Positions 17,785 to 27,705 of a stretch of DNA of 64,000 bases are shown here, piece by piece. Both the position numbers and the translations under genes were made by a program. The notes beneath the pieces were generated by a model that was not told the DNA's origin, did not search any database, and saw only the letters and a program-made list of their open reading frames with translations. This DNA comes from Rufibacter tibetensis (GTDB taxonomy: Bacteria; Bacteroidota; Bacteroidia; Cytophagales; Hymenobacteraceae): assembly GCF_001310085.1 (NCBI RefSeq), contig NZ_CP012643.1, positions 4,904,001-4,968,000 of the forward strand, read 5' to 3'. The stretch's first letter is position 1. The number at the start of each line of letters is the position of its first letter.

Positions 17785-17806
17785 ACTTTGTGTTACAAAG
17801 TACTTT
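17785..17806 (+). promoter_or_regulatory. operator-like repeat, copy C
   Basis: ACTTTG at 17785-17790, a 5-bp spacer, then CAAAGTACTTT at 17796-17806. It is 51 bp ahead of the serine-hydrolase start. TAACTTTG at 17783-17790 fits the -7 consensus, but I see no TTG at the right distance upstream. Confidence 0.72.
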
Positions 17807-17857
17807 TCAAAGCATTTACAGAAAACTAAACTTTTAATTCATTTAAACACAAAGTAT

Positions 17858-19582
17858 ATGAAATCAGAAGTCAACAGCATTCCTAATTTAACTTATGATT
17901 GGTTAACTGAAAACCAAGCTCTATCCCTAAGCAGGCCCATATCTTCTCTAATGACACTGCTGCTAATTTCCCTCTTTGGAAGCACCGCCACTTTGGCGCA
18001 GGACAAAACAGGTGAGATTGACAAGATCTTCGATTGGGCTAAGCAGGAAACACCCGGGTGTGTTTGCGCGGTCTCGCAGAACGGGAAAGTAGTTGTAAAC
18101 CGCGCGTACGGATCTGCTGACCTGGAGCGTGAAGTGTCCTTAAATCCAAAAACCATCTTTGACATAGGGTCAGTAAGGAAGCAATTCATTTCTGCCGCGG
18201 TTCTTCTGCTGGTGGAAGAAAAGAGTCTTTCTTTAACGGAGGACATCCACAAATACTTTCCGGAACTGCCAGGCTACGGCAAAAAGATTACAATAGACCA
18301 CCTGCTCACCCATACCTCTGGCCTGCGTGACTGGACCGGTATGTTGCCACTGGCCAATGGAAAACCAGACGCCCTGACCCTCATTCTACGTCAGCGAGGT
18401 CTCAACTTTGCGCCCGGGGAAGAATGGTCCTATTCTAACAGTGGCTATGTGCTCCTGACAGAAATTGTGGCACGCACAACTGGGATCCCATTTGCTGAAT
18501 TCGCACGTAAACGCCTGTTCGATCCGCTTGGTATGAAATCAACCACCTACGTCACCAACATGACGGACGTAGTCAAGAACCGCGCTCTTGGGTATGAAAA
18601 GCAGAAAGACGGCTGGAAGCTTGATATGTATTTGGGAAATGACCGGGGCGGCGGAGCCATCCTCAGCACCGCTGGTGACTTAATCATCTGGAACGAGGCA
18701 TTAACCAATGGCCGCTTAGGAGCATTTGTTAGCGAAAAACTTCAGGAACCTTCAAAGCTGAACAATGGAAGAAAGCTGGGTTACAGCCGTGGCCTGTTCC
18801 TGGAAACTTACCGCGGGGTCAAAGAGGTATCGCATTCTGGCGGAGCAGCCGGGTACCACTCCTGGTTGGGCCGCTATCCGGAGCGCGGCTTATCCATCGC
18901 GGTGCTGTGTAATTCAGACGCCATGGGTGCTACCGCACTCGCGCACCGCATTGCAGATGTGTTTTTACCTTCCACAGACATGCAGCTGGCTACTGATGGA
19001 TTGCCACCCGTTTTCACCGGAGACGCTTTGGCTGAATTAAACAGCAACGCGGGATTATTCATGAACGAAAAGACTGGCGAAACGCTGCGCCTGGTGGTGG
19101 ACCGCGGCAGATTCAGAATCGCTGGTGGCCCCGGGCTAGTGTCCGTAACCCCAGGTACTTTCCGCCGTTTCGGAGCCTTCGTGCAATTTATGTCGCAAGA
19201 CGAATTTGAGCTGCACTTCCTTTCACCAGACCAGTATGACCTGATCACCATGGAAGGACAAAAATACCGGTACAAGCGTGTCCAGCCTTTTACGCCATCA
19301 CCCGCCGATCTACAGGCCCTTGCAGGCCGGTACACCAGTGACGAACTCGGTGCTTTTTTCGATATATTTTCTGGAAAAGAGGGTTTTATGGGTCGAGCCA
19401 ACGATGCGCCTGGACCAGGGTTCTCATTCAATGCTATCAATAAAGATACCTACCAATTAGGCGGGGTTACAGTGCGCTTCCTGCGAGACAAAGCCGGGAA
19501 AGTAGTCGCCCTTGACTACAGCAATCCAGTGGTCCGCAACATCAGATTCACGCGCATATCTAATCTAACCAGCCGTCGGTAA
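17858..19582 (+). CDS. secreted serine hydrolase, beta-lactamase fold
   Basis: A 574-residue protein of the class C beta-lactamase/penicillin-binding family (PF00144). The catalytic SxxK is Ser105-Val-Arg-Lys108, the YxN is Tyr192-Ser-Asn194, and HSGGAAG around His326 replaces the usual KTG box. A further 200 residues after about 370 form a beta-rich domain like those on D-aminopeptidase- and esterase-type members. The signal peptide MTLLLISLFGSTATLAQ starts at internal Met32 (17951), so either that ATG is the true start or the leader is unusually long. Likely acts on peptides or esters in the periplasm. Confidence 0.88.
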   Translation: MKSEVNSIPNLTYDWLTENQALSLSRPISSLMTLLLISLFGSTATLAQDKTGEIDKIFDWAKQETPGCVCAVSQNGKVVVNRAYGSADLEREVSLNPKTIFDIGSVRKQFISAAVLLLVEEKSLSLTEDIHKYFPELPGYGKKITIDHLLTHTSGLRDWTGMLPLANGKPDALTLILRQRGLNFAPGEEWSYSNSGYVLLTEIVARTTGIPFAEFARKRLFDPLGMKSTTYVTNMTDVVKNRALGYEKQKDGWKLDMYLGNDRGGGAILSTAGDLIIWNEALTNGRLGAFVSEKLQEPSKLNNGRKLGYSRGLFLETYRGVKEVSHSGGAAGYHSWLGRYPERGLSIAVLCNSDAMGATALAHRIADVFLPSTDMQLATDGLPPVFTGDALAELNSNAGLFMNEKTGETLRLVVDRGRFRIAGGPGLVSVTPGTFRRFGAFVQFMSQDEFELHFLSPDQYDLITMEGQKYRYKRVQPFTPSPADLQALAGRYTSDELGAFFDIFSGKEGFMGRANDAPGPGFSFNAINKDTYQLGGVTVRFLRDKAGKVVALDYSNPVVRNIRFTRISNLTSRR

Positions 19583-19619
19583 CTTCTAAGTGAATTCAAA
19601 TAGCACTTACCTTCTATTT

Positions 19620-19646
19620 CAGGCTTGTTTTCAGAAAACAGGCCTG
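19620..19646 (+). terminator. hairpin after serine hydrolase
   Basis: CAGGCTTGTTTTC is followed by an almost exact complement ending CAGGCCTG, with a very short loop. It lacks a clean T-run, so termination is likely but not certain. The AAAACAGG core recurs in other terminators of this window. Confidence 0.5.
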
Positions 19647-20507
19647 AAACAGAAACGGCTACTTCTCCCCCTCACCCATTTCTTAAGTTGCCTCCAAAGT
19701 AGACGAGGTTTCAATTGCTGTGCTAGATAGTTTTTCTCTTAATTCTTGCGGAAGGGACATCCTCTTTTTAAGGTTTCCACTAACGTTCTTCTTTGCCGAA
19801 GTGGTGGTAGTGATTGCTGGTGCCGCCTTGTACTAAAGAAAGGATACGTGTAGATGAAACCGCTTATCCAGCCTACCCAAAAACAATTTAGCCTCAGGAT
19901 TATCTTCCAATATTGCTGATGTAGATTAATCGTTCTGCCTCAATTATGGCAATGCATTGTTGGCAAAACTCTTCTCACTTCAATCATAAGTGTCAGAAGC
20001 TGTAAGAAAATGACATCATCCCTATTTAAGGAAGCGAAAAAAAGTAAGGAAACTATATAGCCATTAACTAAATAAATAAACCCGAAAGACTATTTCCTTC
20101 CCATAGCATCTGACTAATCCTCAATTAAAGTCAGGTTTTGGAGCAACAATGGGCAATTCAATTTACTCCATCTTATGTTGGTGACTTTACCTTAATCAGT
20201 AACCCTGGTTTCGGAGTGCAGCTTTTATTCTATTGAATCCCTGTCTGGAAACTCAGGCTCTAAAGTTTTCCTACTTTCTCAGTTGTTCTATGATTCTCAA
20301 AATATGGCTTTAAAGCTTATTTCTTCCCGCCTACCCTGAAGTTTCCTATAAAAAACAAATAGCATTTGAGATAGCCGCATGTTCAGCCATTTTTTTGGAT
20401 AACATGCAAAAAACAACTTTTTACTTTCAGAAATCCTTCTCAACTTCACGAAATAATATAAAAATGCAACTCAAATTTAAGTTGACAACGTCATTCTGAT
20501 ATATAAT
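19647..20507. other. long intergenic region, no gene recognised
   Basis: About 860 bp with stops in every frame. On the reverse strand, 19683 to about 19830 is open for roughly 45 codons (ending LSSTAIETSSTLEAT) with no ATG near its beginning, so I do not call it. The region probably holds the promoter of the giant subtilase at its right end. Confidence 0.4.
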
Positions 20508-23500
20508 ATGAATAAACCTTTACTACTGCTCCTTCTATTATTAATTGTAAGCCAGGCAAAGGCACAAACTTCGGTTTTTCAGAGCTATAACGAACATTCC
20601 AAATTAAGAACTGGTGGAATACATAAAACCGACAAGCTACTACAAAATAAAAATAATTCAATTTATTCTTTACAAGTTAAAACCGAAAATCCTACAAATA
20701 ATCAAACCCAAGATATTTCTGAATTCCCAGAGTATTGGCCGAATAGGCTATATGTTAAGTTAAAAGATGGGCAGAAAGTAAAACTGCAAACTTTTGAAAA
20801 TAAGACTAGGCGTCCCAAAGCCATTTCTAATGACAAGCTTAATAAGGCAATAGTACGCTATCAGGCTTCTTCGGTAGTACAGTTACCTAAACTTAAGAAA
20901 GGGTCTTCAATCAAAAATTCTGCTTATCAGGTAGTACTGGATAACACTGCACAGGTGCAGACCTTGATACAGGAGTTAAGGGCTTTGCCTGAAGTAGAAT
21001 ACGTAGAACGAGTTCCCTTGTATGTAACCTTTCGGTCCCCGAACGACCTGGAATTTATTAAAAACAATCAATACGCCCTGCAAAGAACTAAGGCAGTAGA
21101 TGCATTTAGCGTACATACCGGAACTGCTAGAACACTGCTTGCCATTGTGGATGATGCCGTATTAATATCGCACCCAGACCTTGCCGGCAATGTTGACGTG
21201 GCAAGAAGTTACGATGTTGCGGATAACGATTCTGACCCTAGCCCCCCTTCATCAGGACCTAACAAAGCTGGGCCTTCAAACTTTTCGCATGGAACGCATT
21301 GTGCTGGTATTGCCGGTGCGGTAACAGATAATGGAACAGGCGTTGCCGCCATAAGTAACAACAAGGTAAGCATTATGGGTATTAAATGTACCCGTGATAA
21401 TGCTCCCACTTCCCGCGTGATCGAGTATTCCCTAGACGGTATTGTGTATGCTATAAACCAGGGGGCTAGAGTGATCAGTATGTCCTTTGGAGGCAGTGGT
21501 TATAGCAAGACTATGCAAAACCTTATCAACGAAGCCACAGCAAATGGCGTTGTGTTTGTAGCCGCTGCCGGAAATGATAACAGCGAGAATAAAATCTATC
21601 CGGCTGCTTACACAAACGTAATTGCAGTTGCAAGTTCAGATGCTAATGACCTGAAAAGCAATTTCTCCAACTACGGAACCTGGATTGATATTTCGGCTCC
21701 CGGAACCGGCATTTTAAGTACCGTAACAGACTCAGATGGCGCAAGCGGGTCTTACAACTTTTTCAGCGGCACATCAATGGCCTGCCCAATGGTTGCAAGT
21801 CAGATCGCCCTTATGTTGTCTGAAAACCCTGATTTAACGCCTCAGGGTGTAGTCCAGATTTTGAAAGCAACTGCAGATCCTATTGATGAAGTACCCAACC
21901 AGTCTCCTTCTTTGGCCGGGAAACTGGGAAGTGGTCGTATTAATGCATTAAGAGCTATACAGGCAATCAGAGATATAAAAGGAACTGTGGTGGCTCCCTC
22001 TGCCATCACAAACCTGCAGATAGTCAGGGCAGGGCAAACGGAAATAGAAATTGAATGGACAGCACCTGATGCCGGAGGACAGGCTGCTTCTTTGTATGAA
22101 ATCAGGTATTCTAAAGAACCGATTACAGCTGCAAATTTTGAAACAAGCCTCATATCAAGGCAAAATATATTTCCGGATCAGCCTGGACGTACGCAAAAGC
22201 TTGTCCTAAAGGAGTTGGTTCCAAATACCACATATTATGTGGCTATTATTTCTAAATCGCTATACGGGGATTCTTCTCCTCTTTCTAACGTAGTTAGTTT
22301 GGCCACGCTCCCTTCGCCTATAATACAAGTAAACCCAACGTTTTATAACCTTACTCTTGACCGAGCAAACAGCAGTACTATCTCCAAGAATTTTACCGTT
22401 ACAAACCTAGGTACCGCGCAGCTGAATTATGCTGCAGCTCTCATGCCAGTTGCTGGTAGTAATATATCTGCTTATGACAAGCAACAGTTAACAGCTGAAA
22501 ACGCTGTAGGTCTTGGTGGCGAGGGTTTTATTACAGCTACCAAATTCACCGCCGGGGGGCTTGGGTTTCTTCTTACACACGTTCAGAATCTGCTGAACAG
22601 CAGAACCTCTACGGGAAATCTTCCAATAGAAGTACGAATCCTGAAAGGAGGAACAAATCCTTCAAAAGCGACGCTGGTTGCTTCTGAAACATTTAATAGA
22701 TCAGTTCCGGCTGGTGGCAGGTTCTTCACTTTCCCGCTGCTTGCTCCGCAGCGCTTTGCTCCTGGCGAAGTATTCTGGATTGTCTTTGTTTTACCAAATG
22801 GTCTGGATTATCCGCAGGGCTTTGATAGTGTAGGTTCAATACCAGGCACCTTCTTCCTGAGCACAAACAACGGAAGCACCTATGAAGATGCGCAGACCTT
22901 GGCAAACTTTCTGACCAATGCTGCCTTTAAGGTACGCGCAGTGAATGCTGACTGGATAAACCTTAATCCACAGTCTGGCAGCCTACAGGTGGCACAGGCA
23001 ACAGATGTTAATTTAGGATTTAATGTTACTGATGTGCCAGACGGTGTTTACCAGATGAATATTTCCTTTGCGAGCAACGATCCGGTGAACCCAGTATTAG
23101 ACAGGCCTGTATCACTGAAAGTAACAGGTGGTAAGGCTAAGTTTTCTACTGAACCGGAGGAAGTAAACTTTGGCACCCTTTTTATAGGTGGCAGCCATAC
23201 GGTACGCTTTGTTTTGACTAATACTGGTACAGCTAATTTAATCGTGAAAGCTGAAAGCGTAAACCTGGATGGCTTTGCAGCCGAAGATTTCACCGTAGAC
23301 AGAGAATCTACGATTACTCTTGCTCCTGGTACAAAACGTGAGATACCAGTTAAGTTTAGTCCTTCAAAAACGGGTACACTGAACGGCAACATGCTGATGA
23401 GCACTAATGATCCCGCTTTTGGCAATGTAACTATTCCGTTGATAGCTAATGTGGTACAGCCACCCGTTGCGGCTGTATCCCCATCCGTCCTTAATTTTGA

Positions 23501-26500
23501 AATGGACACGAATGGTCCTGCTACTGCATCTGACATCATAAAAATTGAAAATAAAGGTGAAGCTGATCTTAGCTATACAGTGCAGGCGCTGCTAGATCCT
23601 ATTTCCAGGATCAGCTATGATGCAGATAGAAGCGCTGATAATCATTTGGGCTTTGGATCACAGAATCCTAACATCTATACAGCGCTTCGGTTTGATGTGA
23701 CAGATGCCTCCTTCAACCTGACGCATATTCAGAACTATCTCCGTACGGAGGTTGCAGCTAACAGAAATGTTACCATGAGAATCTTCAAAGGTGGCAACTC
23801 CCCTACTTCAGGAACCTTGCTATTAGAGCAGAGTTTTGAGATTGCCACTGCAAATGGATCCCTAACCACTATTCCATTACAGCAATCACAGCAATTCAAG
23901 CAAGGAGAGGTTTTTTGGGTAGTGTTCTTTTACCAGAACATAGGCCAGCCGCAGGGATACCATATTAACACGCCTAACGCAGGCCGTAACTTCTACAGTG
24001 CCAATGGTACAAACTGGACTCCTTTAGAAAATGCCGGCGGTATCCTCACTACCAGCACGTTTGTGATCAAAGCACTTGAAATGCCCAATTGGCTTACAGT
24101 TGCACCGGAGATCGGCCAGCTTTCTGCGCGTAATAGCCTGCAACATGCTGTTACTGTTACTACTGCCGGTCTGCAGAAAGGCCGCTACAAAGGAAGGATT
24201 CAGGTACTGTCTAATGACCCGAATCAGAAGTCTGCCATTGTAGAAGTAAACCTGCAGCTGGAAGATTCGCCATTAGCAGACTTTACTTCCAATTTAACTG
24301 AGGTTATTCCAGGAGAAGAGGTGACATTTATCAACTCCTCACAAAATGCGGATGCTTATGAATGGGAATTTGAGGGTGCTGAACCAGCTTCTTCCACACA
24401 AACCTCCCCTACTGCAGTTTACAATACTCCTGGTAAATACAAAGTATCTCTAAAGGCCAAAAATACCCGTACCGGAAGAACGTCTGAAGCGCTGGTAAAA
24501 GAACAATACATTACTGTTCAGAATACCCTGTGCCATGACCTGAATGCTCCTTTCAAAGGCACCGAATCATTAGCAATTAGTAGTGAAGGGTACCTGACCG
24601 GCAACAACAAGCAAGGAGATAAAGCCATCGCAAACCACTATGAGGTTAATCGAAAGGAGGCTTACGTAACAGGTGTAAAAGTAAAATTTGGCGCTGCTGT
24701 TGCCACTAATCCAGAAGCTGCTGTAACAGTAGCTATCTGGAGTACAGTTAGCAGCAACGGTACTCCACAAAATATCCTCGCTTCAAAACAAGTAAGAATC
24801 ATAGACATTGCCGCAGATCTCTCTACCGGACGCATAACCAATGTAGTATTTGATGCACCTGTAAAACTTGAAGGGGGCTTCTTTGCAGGCGTTATCCTTA
24901 ACAATGAGCCCGGGAATTTTGTTGCCATAGTACACAATGCAAACAATGACACTACTCCTGGTATCATCTGGACGCAGGACAGCAGCAATAACTGGAAGCC
25001 TTTAGGAGCTGCATGGCCAGATATGGCAAATAGTGCTCTCTTTGTGCAGCCCTCGGTAACACAAACCTTGATGCCACTTGTAGCCAACTTTACCATAGGG
25101 GCAGAGAAAGTTTGTGTGGGCCAGCAGGTACAATTTGATGCCGCTGCTACCATTGGTGCCCTACGCTACGAATGGGTTCTGGAAGGCGCTGCCACTACCA
25201 CCTCTTCAGAGATAAGCCCCAAGGTTGCTTATACCAAAGCAGGAACCTACAAGGTAATTTTAAAAGCCTATGATGATTGCAGTGGTGTCTATACAGTAAC
25301 AAAAGAGATCAGCATAGAAGCCCTGCCCGATGCTTCTATAGCGGCATCTGGTTCAACTACACTTTGCGAGGGCGATAAAGTGACCTTATCGGCGGTTGCT
25401 GGTGAAGGCTTTACTTACCTCTGGTCTACAGGCGCCACCACCCGCACCATAGAAGTTGGCGCAGGTGGCAGTTACAGGGTAACTGTGACCAATGCAAGTG
25501 GCTGTACAGCTACATCAGAAGTTGTACAGGTGATCGTTAATCCGCTACCAATTGCTCTTATAACGGCAGATGGTGCAACCATCTTCTGCGAGGGAGAAAA
25601 GGTAACACTAAGTGCTCCAGCTGCCGAAGGGAATGCTTTCTTATGGTCTAACGGTGCAACAACCCGTTCAATAGAGGTAAATACTGCCGGTAACTACACC
25701 GTTACAGTAACTAACGCCAACGGCTGTGCCGTTACTTCAGAAGCAACTACAGTTAAGGTAAACACCTTACCAGTAGCCACCATTGCTGTAAACGGAGCCA
25801 CTACTTTCTGCCAGGGCAACAGTGTAGTATTGATAGCATCAGAAGGCAGTAACTACCTTTGGTCTAACGGTGCTACTAGCCGCTCAATTGAGGTACGCAC
25901 TGCTGGAGACTATACGGTAACTGTTACAAATGCTGCAGGGTGTCAGGTTACTTCTGCGCCTTTAAAGGTGCAGGTAAATGACCTGCCGGTGGCTACTATC
26001 AGCGCCAGCGGTACTACTAGGTTCTGTGCTGGTGAAAGCGTGACGCTTACTGCAACAGAAGGCAGCAGCTATCGTTGGTCCACCGGGGCTACTACCCGCC
26101 AGATTGTTGTAAGAGCCAGTGATGATTACTCAGTAACTGTATTTAATGCATTGGGGTGTTCAGCAATCTCTGACCCAGTTAAATTAATTGTTCATCCTTT
26201 ACCAATACCTACTATAAGAATAACTGGCTCTACAACACTTTGCCAAGGTCAACGCGTGACCTTAGTTGCTCCGGAAGGAAGCGGGTACCAGTACCGTTGG
26301 AGCAATGGAGATACCACCAGATCTATTGAGGTAGGTGATGCCGGTAATTACTCTATAACAGTGACAAATGAGAATGGCTGTGCCGCTACCTCCAATGCAG
26401 TGGAAGTAAATGTAAACGCCTTACCGGAGGCCAGAATAATTGCCAGCGGTGCGACTACATTCTGCCAGGGAAGCAGCGTAGTGTTAACAGCTTCTGAAGG

Positions 26501-27104
26501 CACAGCTTACCATTGGTCAAATGGGGCCACTACACGCTCCATAACCGTTTCCGAAAGTGGTAAGTATACGGTAAGTGTTACGAACAGCAACGGTTGTACT
26601 GCAATTTCTGAAGAAGAAAGAACAGTTATGAACCCGCTACCAGACAGGCCTTCCATAGAACGAGATGACATTATACTTTCCTCAAGTGCAACGGCAGGCA
26701 ATCAATGGTTCCGTAACAACAAGGCTATCCAAGGAGCAACAGGCATGAACTATGAACCAACAGAATCAGGTACGTACCATGTGCAGGAAACCAGCCTTAC
26801 CGGTTGCATTTCAGAAAAGTCACAGGAAGTGTATGTTACAGAAAATGATCTTATTACTGATCTGCAAGTTTATCCTAATCCGAGTACTGGTAAATTCACC
26901 CTTTCTTTCACCGGGTTAAGGCCTGACAACGTAAACATTCGTGTCGTTGATATGGTTGGTAAAGTTGTGTTTGAGGGTAGAAAAGAGGTGCTGGAAAGCC
27001 GAGAGTTCCAGCTTGATTTTTCAAGAAAAGCTGTTGGTGTTTACATGCTACAGATTCATCACAATGGCAGAAACTATAGCCGGAAACTTGTTGTGCAACA
27101 TTAA
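20508..27104 (+). CDS. giant T9SS-secreted subtilase with Ig-like repeats
   Basis: A 2198-residue exoprotein. Residues 1-20 are a signal peptide and about 78-170 an I9-like propeptide. The S8 catalytic domain (about 195-490) has Asp215 (AIVDDAV), His261 (SHGTHCAG) and Ser423 (FSGTSMACP). It is followed by an FN3 domain (about 500-600), choice-of-anchor/ASPM-like beta domains (two copies of a 230-residue unit from 610 to 1250, each with ILKGG or IFKGG), PKD-like domains, six ~73-residue Ig-like repeats (1605-2042), a diverged seventh, and a C-terminal sorting domain (LQVYPNPSTGKF, GVYMLQIHHNG, KLVVQ). It should be exported through Sec, carried across the outer membrane by type IX secretion and trimmed. 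It probably digests external protein, and the repeats likely act as stalk or adhesion modules. Confidence 0.94.
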   Translation: MNKPLLLLLLLLIVSQAKAQTSVFQSYNEHSKLRTGGIHKTDKLLQNKNNSIYSLQVKTENPTNNQTQDISEFPEYWPNRLYVKLKDGQKVKLQTFENKTRRPKAISNDKLNKAIVRYQASSVVQLPKLKKGSSIKNSAYQVVLDNTAQVQTLIQELRALPEVEYVERVPLYVTFRSPNDLEFIKNNQYALQRTKAVDAFSVHTGTARTLLAIVDDAVLISHPDLAGNVDVARSYDVADNDSDPSPPSSGPNKAGPSNFSHGTHCAGIAGAVTDNGTGVAAISNNKVSIMGIKCTRDNAPTSRVIEYSLDGIVYAINQGARVISMSFGGSGYSKTMQNLINEATANGVVFVAAAGNDNSENKIYPAAYTNVIAVASSDANDLKSNFSNYGTWIDISAPGTGILSTVTDSDGASGSYNFFSGTSMACPMVASQIALMLSENPDLTPQGVVQILKATADPIDEVPNQSPSLAGKLGSGRINALRAIQAIRDIKGTVVAPSAITNLQIVRAGQTEIEIEWTAPDAGGQAASLYEIRYSKEPITAANFETSLISRQNIFPDQPGRTQKLVLKELVPNTTYYVAIISKSLYGDSSPLSNVVSLATLPSPIIQVNPTFYNLTLDRANSSTISKNFTVTNLGTAQLNYAAALMPVAGSNISAYDKQQLTAENAVGLGGEGFITATKFTAGGLGFLLTHVQNLLNSRTSTGNLPIEVRILKGGTNPSKATLVASETFNRSVPAGGRFFTFPLLAPQRFAPGEVFWIVFVLPNGLDYPQGFDSVGSIPGTFFLSTNNGSTYEDAQTLANFLTNAAFKVRAVNADWINLNPQSGSLQVAQATDVNLGFNVTDVPDGVYQMNISFASNDPVNPVLDRPVSLKVTGGKAKFSTEPEEVNFGTLFIGGSHTVRFVLTNTGTANLIVKAESVNLDGFAAEDFTVDRESTITLAPGTKREIPVKFSPSKTGTLNGNMLMSTNDPAFGNVTIPLIANVVQPPVAAVSPSVLNFEMDTNGPATASDIIKIENKGEADLSYTVQALLDPISRISYDADRSADNHLGFGSQNPNIYTALRFDVTDASFNLTHIQNYLRTEVAANRNVTMRIFKGGNSPTSGTLLLEQSFEIATANGSLTTIPLQQSQQFKQGEVFWVVFFYQNIGQPQGYHINTPNAGRNFYSANGTNWTPLENAGGILTTSTFVIKALEMPNWLTVAPEIGQLSARNSLQHAVTVTTAGLQKGRYKGRIQVLSNDPNQKSAIVEVNLQLEDSPLADFTSNLTEVIPGEEVTFINSSQNADAYEWEFEGAEPASSTQTSPTAVYNTPGKYKVSLKAKNTRTGRTSEALVKEQYITVQNTLCHDLNAPFKGTESLAISSEGYLTGNNKQGDKAIANHYEVNRKEAYVTGVKVKFGAAVATNPEAAVTVAIWSTVSSNGTPQNILASKQVRIIDIAADLSTGRITNVVFDAPVKLEGGFFAGVILNNEPGNFVAIVHNANNDTTPGIIWTQDSSNNWKPLGAAWPDMANSALFVQPSVTQTLMPLVANFTIGAEKVCVGQQVQFDAAATIGALRYEWVLEGAATTTSSEISPKVAYTKAGTYKVILKAYDDCSGVYTVTKEISIEALPDASIAASGSTTLCEGDKVTLSAVAGEGFTYLWSTGATTRTIEVGAGGSYRVTVTNASGCTATSEVVQVIVNPLPIALITADGATIFCEGEKVTLSAPAAEGNAFLWSNGATTRSIEVNTAGNYTVTVTNANGCAVTSEATTVKVNTLPVATIAVNGATTFCQGNSVVLIASEGSNYLWSNGATSRSIEVRTAGDYTVTVTNAAGCQVTSAPLKVQVNDLPVATISASGTTRFCAGESVTLTATEGSSYRWSTGATTRQIVVRASDDYSVTVFNALGCSAISDPVKLIVHPLPIPTIRITGSTTLCQGQRVTLVAPEGSGYQYRWSNGDTTRSIEVGDAGNYSITVTNENGCAATSNAVEVNVNALPEARIIASGATTFCQGSSVVLTASEGTAYHWSNGATTRSITVSESGKYTVSVTNSNGCTAISEEERTVMNPLPDRPSIERDDIILSSSATAGNQWFRNNKAIQGATGMNYEPTESGTYHVQETSLTGCISEKSQEVYVTENDLITDLQVYPNPSTGKFTLSFTGLRPDNVNIRVVDMVGKVVFEGRKEVLESREFQLDFSRKAVGVYMLQIHHNGRNYSRKLVVQH
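25320..26633 (+). repeat. six tandem ~73-residue Ig-like coding repeats
   Basis: Codons 1605-2042 of the subtilase. Each unit runs xLPxAxIxASGxTTFCxG, then VTLxAxEG, Y.WSNGATTRSIEV, GxYTVTVTNxxGC, then TSxxVxVxVN. Two cysteines per unit (in FCxG and GC) probably form a disulfide. Units 1 and 5 are slightly longer. The DNA copies have diverged, so this is an old protein-level repeat. Confidence 0.9.
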
Positions 27105-27119
27105 ACAGCAAGCTGTGAC

Positions 27120-27173
27120 TTAAATAAACAACAAGAGGCTGCCTGAATAGGCAACCTCTTGTTGTTTATTTAA
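27120..27173 (+). terminator. long-stem intrinsic terminator
   Basis: 24-bp arms (27120-27143 and 27150-27173) carry a single mismatch and a 6-nt loop. The second arm is T-rich (TTGTTGTTTATTTAA). It begins 16 bp after the subtilase stop. Confidence 0.8.
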
Positions 27174-27705
27174 GTGATTAATTCTAATAAATTGAGCAGG
27201 GTTAATTCAAAACGTATCCTTTTGGAAACAATTTTTCCGCTTTTTTAAATAGGTGAAGGAGTAGCCGATGCAAACTTGGTACTCGGCACCCAATTCTATC
27301 ATCAGCATTAACACAATCTTAAAATTCTTTCCGCTCACCCGCACCAGTGCGATCTACTCCCCCGTCCCGTTAGAGCCACTTTCAATGGAGTAGGGTGTTT
27401 TTCCTGTAAAGCACACCCCATGTTTAGGCTTTCCAGTTCACCAAAACACCACAGAACGACATGCTCATTCCCAATTAGCCCCTTGAAGCCGTGGAAGGTT
27501 CTCAGAAAACCTACATAGTCAATGGGGAGCATCAACCTAAGCTTTGTTTCAAGGTTTTGGTAGAGAGTTCTAAAAGTTAGCCCCGCTTTATAGCGCCGCT
27601 CACTAAAAATATGGTTCCAATGTATGGCATGAAGTATTTTGATGTAGAGGCTAAAGAGGGAGACTTTAAAGAAGATGGCTTTATAATAATGCGCTTTTCA
27701 GGTTG
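27174..27705. other. degenerate stretch without intact gene
   Basis: About 530 bp whose open frames are short and unconvincing. The longest reverse frame (27335-27535) has no recognisable motif. With the neighbouring frameshifted gene it looks like decayed DNA at the left border of the metal-efflux cluster. Confidence 0.4.

Noticed and set aside
19683-19830. Reverse open frame of about 45 codons ending LSSTAIETSSTLEAT
   Set aside because: No ATG near its beginning and no neighbour to support it.
20484-20510. TTGACA and TATAAT just upstream of the subtilase gene
   Set aside because: The spacer is only about 14 bp, the second box abuts the start codon, and Bacteroidetes use TAnnTTTG rather than this consensus.
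27335-27535. Reverse ORF of 66 codons in the gap after the subtilase
   Set aside because: No recognisable motif, low gene-like character, and the surrounding DNA looks decayed.
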